Positions 61,750-64,000 of a DNA stretch of 64,000 nucleotides are shown piece by piece. Position numbers and translations under genes: made by a program. Position 1 is the first letter of the stretch. The number at the start of each line of letters is the position of its first letter. The notes beneath the pieces were generated by a model, which did not search any database, was not told the DNA's origin, and worked only from the letters and a program-made list of their open reading frames with translations. The DNA is from Dipetalonema caudispina (lineage: Eukaryota > Nematoda > Chromadorea > Rhabditida > Onchocercidae), in contig JABVXV010000007.1 in NCBI GenBank assembly GCA_013365325.1, forward strand, positions 558,001-622,000. Direction: 5' to 3'.

Positions 61750-63783
61750 CTAAGGCACGGAAGGTTTTCAACTTATATTATTGATCTATGTAGAATTTTT
61801 GAAACAGGAAAAATATTAATACAGTAGCTAAGTTCAACCATATTTGGGTAATTGAATTTGTGAGGGAAGACTGGGTAGTTGAACGAATGTCGAAGACAGG
61901 AACAGAAATTTATTTGAAGAAAAGACTGAAACTTTTCAAAAATTTTCGAGTCAGAAAGTTGTTAACCTTTGTCTCATTTTGAAATCTGAAACACGGATTT
62001 AAGAAAGGATGAACGGATCTCATAGTGATTCGTTGACTTTTAAGACCACTGTTATTTCCTAGACCACTAGTATATGTTCTAGAGAATATGATTAATAAAT
62101 GAGTAATGACCTAATCAGTTAAAGGGTTATATGAGTCAGCAATAATAGTCTTCATTTTCGTGAAAGGTATGAGTAGAATAACTCTCATTCTTTGTAAAAG
62201 TTCATCGAAGTTGACCCTAATTGTAGTTTTATATAATTCAATACAGCGGGTGAGAACCAAAATAGATTGTGGTTGTGACAGACAAAGAAGCTACAACACA
62301 AACAAATCGAAGAAGTATAATAAAAGTGAATTATATCGTAGATACAAATAAGAGGTTGAATTGATGAGAGGAAATGTTCATAACTGAAATTTTTTCAATA
62401 ATGCAAGTTTACTGCCATTCATTCACATGTAATTTAAAATTCGGTTCATTTTTATACCAACCTGATGTCATTTCCAATGAGTATTTTCTCTTTCTCTTTT
62501 CCTGTTTCGTCTACAGAATTCACTCTTTATTCTTCTATTCTTCTTTCTTCTCTGAAATGTTTACTTAGAGAAAACAAAAAAAAAAAGAAAAATAAACCAA
62601 TACTTGAAATATATTCACTTTATTTCCTTTTTTTTTTTCAAATATTTTCACTTTACTTCCCATTACAATAAAATTTTTTTAAAGAAACTTCGCAAATGTT
62701 ATGTTTTAAATCAGAAATACTTCTTTTAAGAGGGTCAAAGGTTGTTCTTTCCTATTCTCTATTCAGTAAATATTATGCACAAAAACAAAAATAACTGTAT
62801 ACTTATAAACATGAATCATATGGAGCAAGTTGTGCAAATGTTTGTTGTATATTGCAATTTTAATTACAGCTATTAACGTATTACGTATGAATTTTCTATT
62901 TCTAAAGTGACTTCAATATAATATGGCTTGAATATATTACATAATATTTGGAAGACTGATATTTACACGTGAAATATGCAGAAAATAATTTAGCATAGTA
63001 AAATTACAATCAATGAAGATGAATAGAAGGAATCAGAAATAAAGACAAGTTCTTCTAGGATTATTAATTTAGAATTACTTGTTTAAGAACAATTAAGCAG
63101 TAAACCATACTCTCAGATCAATTCCATTCAAATCGATTATGATTTTGTCTTTTTCATCTGCGCTAGTAGATGGTTCTTTAAAAATAAATGCAAATATTGA
63201 AAATTATAGGTGAAAAATACCGCTGAAGTAGAAGAAAATTTATCTGAATACCAAATTGTGAATTCAATACGAAATTTAAATGCATTATATCCATCTACAT
63301 GAAGCATTGAATTTTTATACAGATAATTAATACGATGAACCAGAAAATAGAATAAATCTTGAAATGTTAAAAATGGAAGTTTTACACTTAATATGACTAA
63401 TCATATTGCCAACGTTCTACTTGAGAAGCTTTTTCTTCAGTATAGTTTTAATTCTCTTTTTCTCTATTAAATCTATAAATGAAATTAAGAAGTAAAGATG
63501 GTAGGAGGACATAGTGTTAAAATAAGCAAATGAGTAATAAAGGTAACATTGACACTAAGATTTAACAAACTTTTGTTCTCTTCCTCTATTCAAGATTGCA
63601 TTTCAACTACTATTTTAAGCTAAACATCTTGCACACGCATGTCCGAAATATTTTACCCCATTATTTTAAAAAATTCTTCACTCTCTTTTTGTTTATCCCT
63701 TCCTCTTCTTTCTTCAAATATTTTTTTCCTCTTTCAAACTTGATTTTTACGACGATGCACAAAATCACATTGAGACATCGTGG

Positions 63784-63803
63784 AATGTCAATTAATTGAC
63801 ATT
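63784..63803. repeat. perfect 20-bp palindrome
   Basis: AATGTCAATT / AATTGACATT: exact dyad symmetry without a spacer. Function unknown; possibly a homeodomain- or bZIP-type dimer site. Confidence 0.5.
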
Positions 63804-64000
63804 TTGTGCAGGGAAATTTCGTTGTAACATTATAAAATCGTATTTTTGAAGATATAAAAAATTGATAGTAAATGCGTTTCTGTTCTAAATGATATTCATT
63901 TAATCAATAACAAATCTTTTTCAAATATTTTATGTCACTATTATCCGAGTAGTTGAAACTTATGTACAAATCAATCAAATCTAAAGTTGAGATTTCGGTG

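Larger units (their letters stand above)
54679..64000. other. upstream flank of ifb-1, gene-poor, with microsatellites and exon-like islands
   Basis: 9.3 kb without a complete gene. The ifb-1 distal promoter should lie just above 54678. Coding-like pieces occur at 56040-56771 (+), 57230-57430 (strand unclear), 59893-60058 (-) and 61473-61749 (-). Simple repeats cluster at 57.98-58.03, 58.39-58.41, 60.9-61.0 and 61.35-61.4 kb. From 61750 to 64000 I see nothing except AT-rich DNA and a 20-bp palindrome at 63784. Confidence 0.5.

Noticed and set aside
1..64000. tRNA, rRNA, spliced-leader RNA genes, Wolbachia-derived inserts and transposon proteins
   Set aside because: No tRNA T-loop with matching cloverleaf, rRNA block, bacterial-like dense coding stretch or reverse transcriptase/transposase motif was noticed by eye. 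A covariance-model and profile search would be needed to exclude them fully.

Overview
The window looks like nuclear DNA of a parasitic nematode, most likely a filarial or other spirurid (clade III) worm. It is AT-rich. Genes are split into many short exons (about 60-290 nt) with GT..AG introns of roughly 45-500 nt, and several start codons sit a few bases after an AG acceptor, as in spliced-leader trans-splicing. Proteins match nematode families, above all a nematode-type cytoplasmic intermediate filament. I see no rRNA, convincing tRNA, CRISPR array, recognisable transposon or bacterial insert. Species cannot be fixed from sequence alone.

Five genes are well supported. (1) 111-1513 (+): 3' part of an ERG2/sigma-1-receptor-like ER protein whose two conserved acidic pocket residues are both cysteine. 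(2) 3415-8094 (-): a 13-exon TRIM-NHL protein (RING, B-box, coiled coil, filamin repeat, degenerate NHL repeats). (3) 10741-18473 (+): a 22-exon SLC12A9-type cation-chloride-cotransporter family protein, divergently arranged from the TRIM-NHL gene. (4) 24052-26498 (-): a 269-residue single-pass membrane protein with five EGF-like modules. (5) 43853-54678 (-): the ifb-1 intermediate filament gene, with two alternative first exons (54540-54678 and 49377-49425) giving two N-termini, as known for C. elegans ifb-1. Exon phases add up to a continuous frame in all five models.

The remaining DNA (about 1.5-3.4, 8.1-10.7, 18.5-24, 26.5-43.8 and 54.7-64 kb) is AT-rich and gene-poor. It carries short GC-elevated islands that read like isolated exons with plausible splice sites (near 2.6, 31.5, 41.5, 56.7, 57.3 and 61.6 kb), a 94-nt microRNA-precursor-like hairpin at 33.24 kb, a few perfect palindromes and a microsatellite cluster near 58-61.4 kb. 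The islands probably belong to genes with large introns or to genes continuing past the right edge. I list them as low-confidence candidates, because open frames of 60-100 codons are expected by chance in a sequence this size.

The five firm genes have unrelated roles (ER membrane chaperone-like protein, ubiquitin ligase/RNA regulator, membrane transporter, EGF membrane protein, cytoskeleton). There is no sign that they form an operon.
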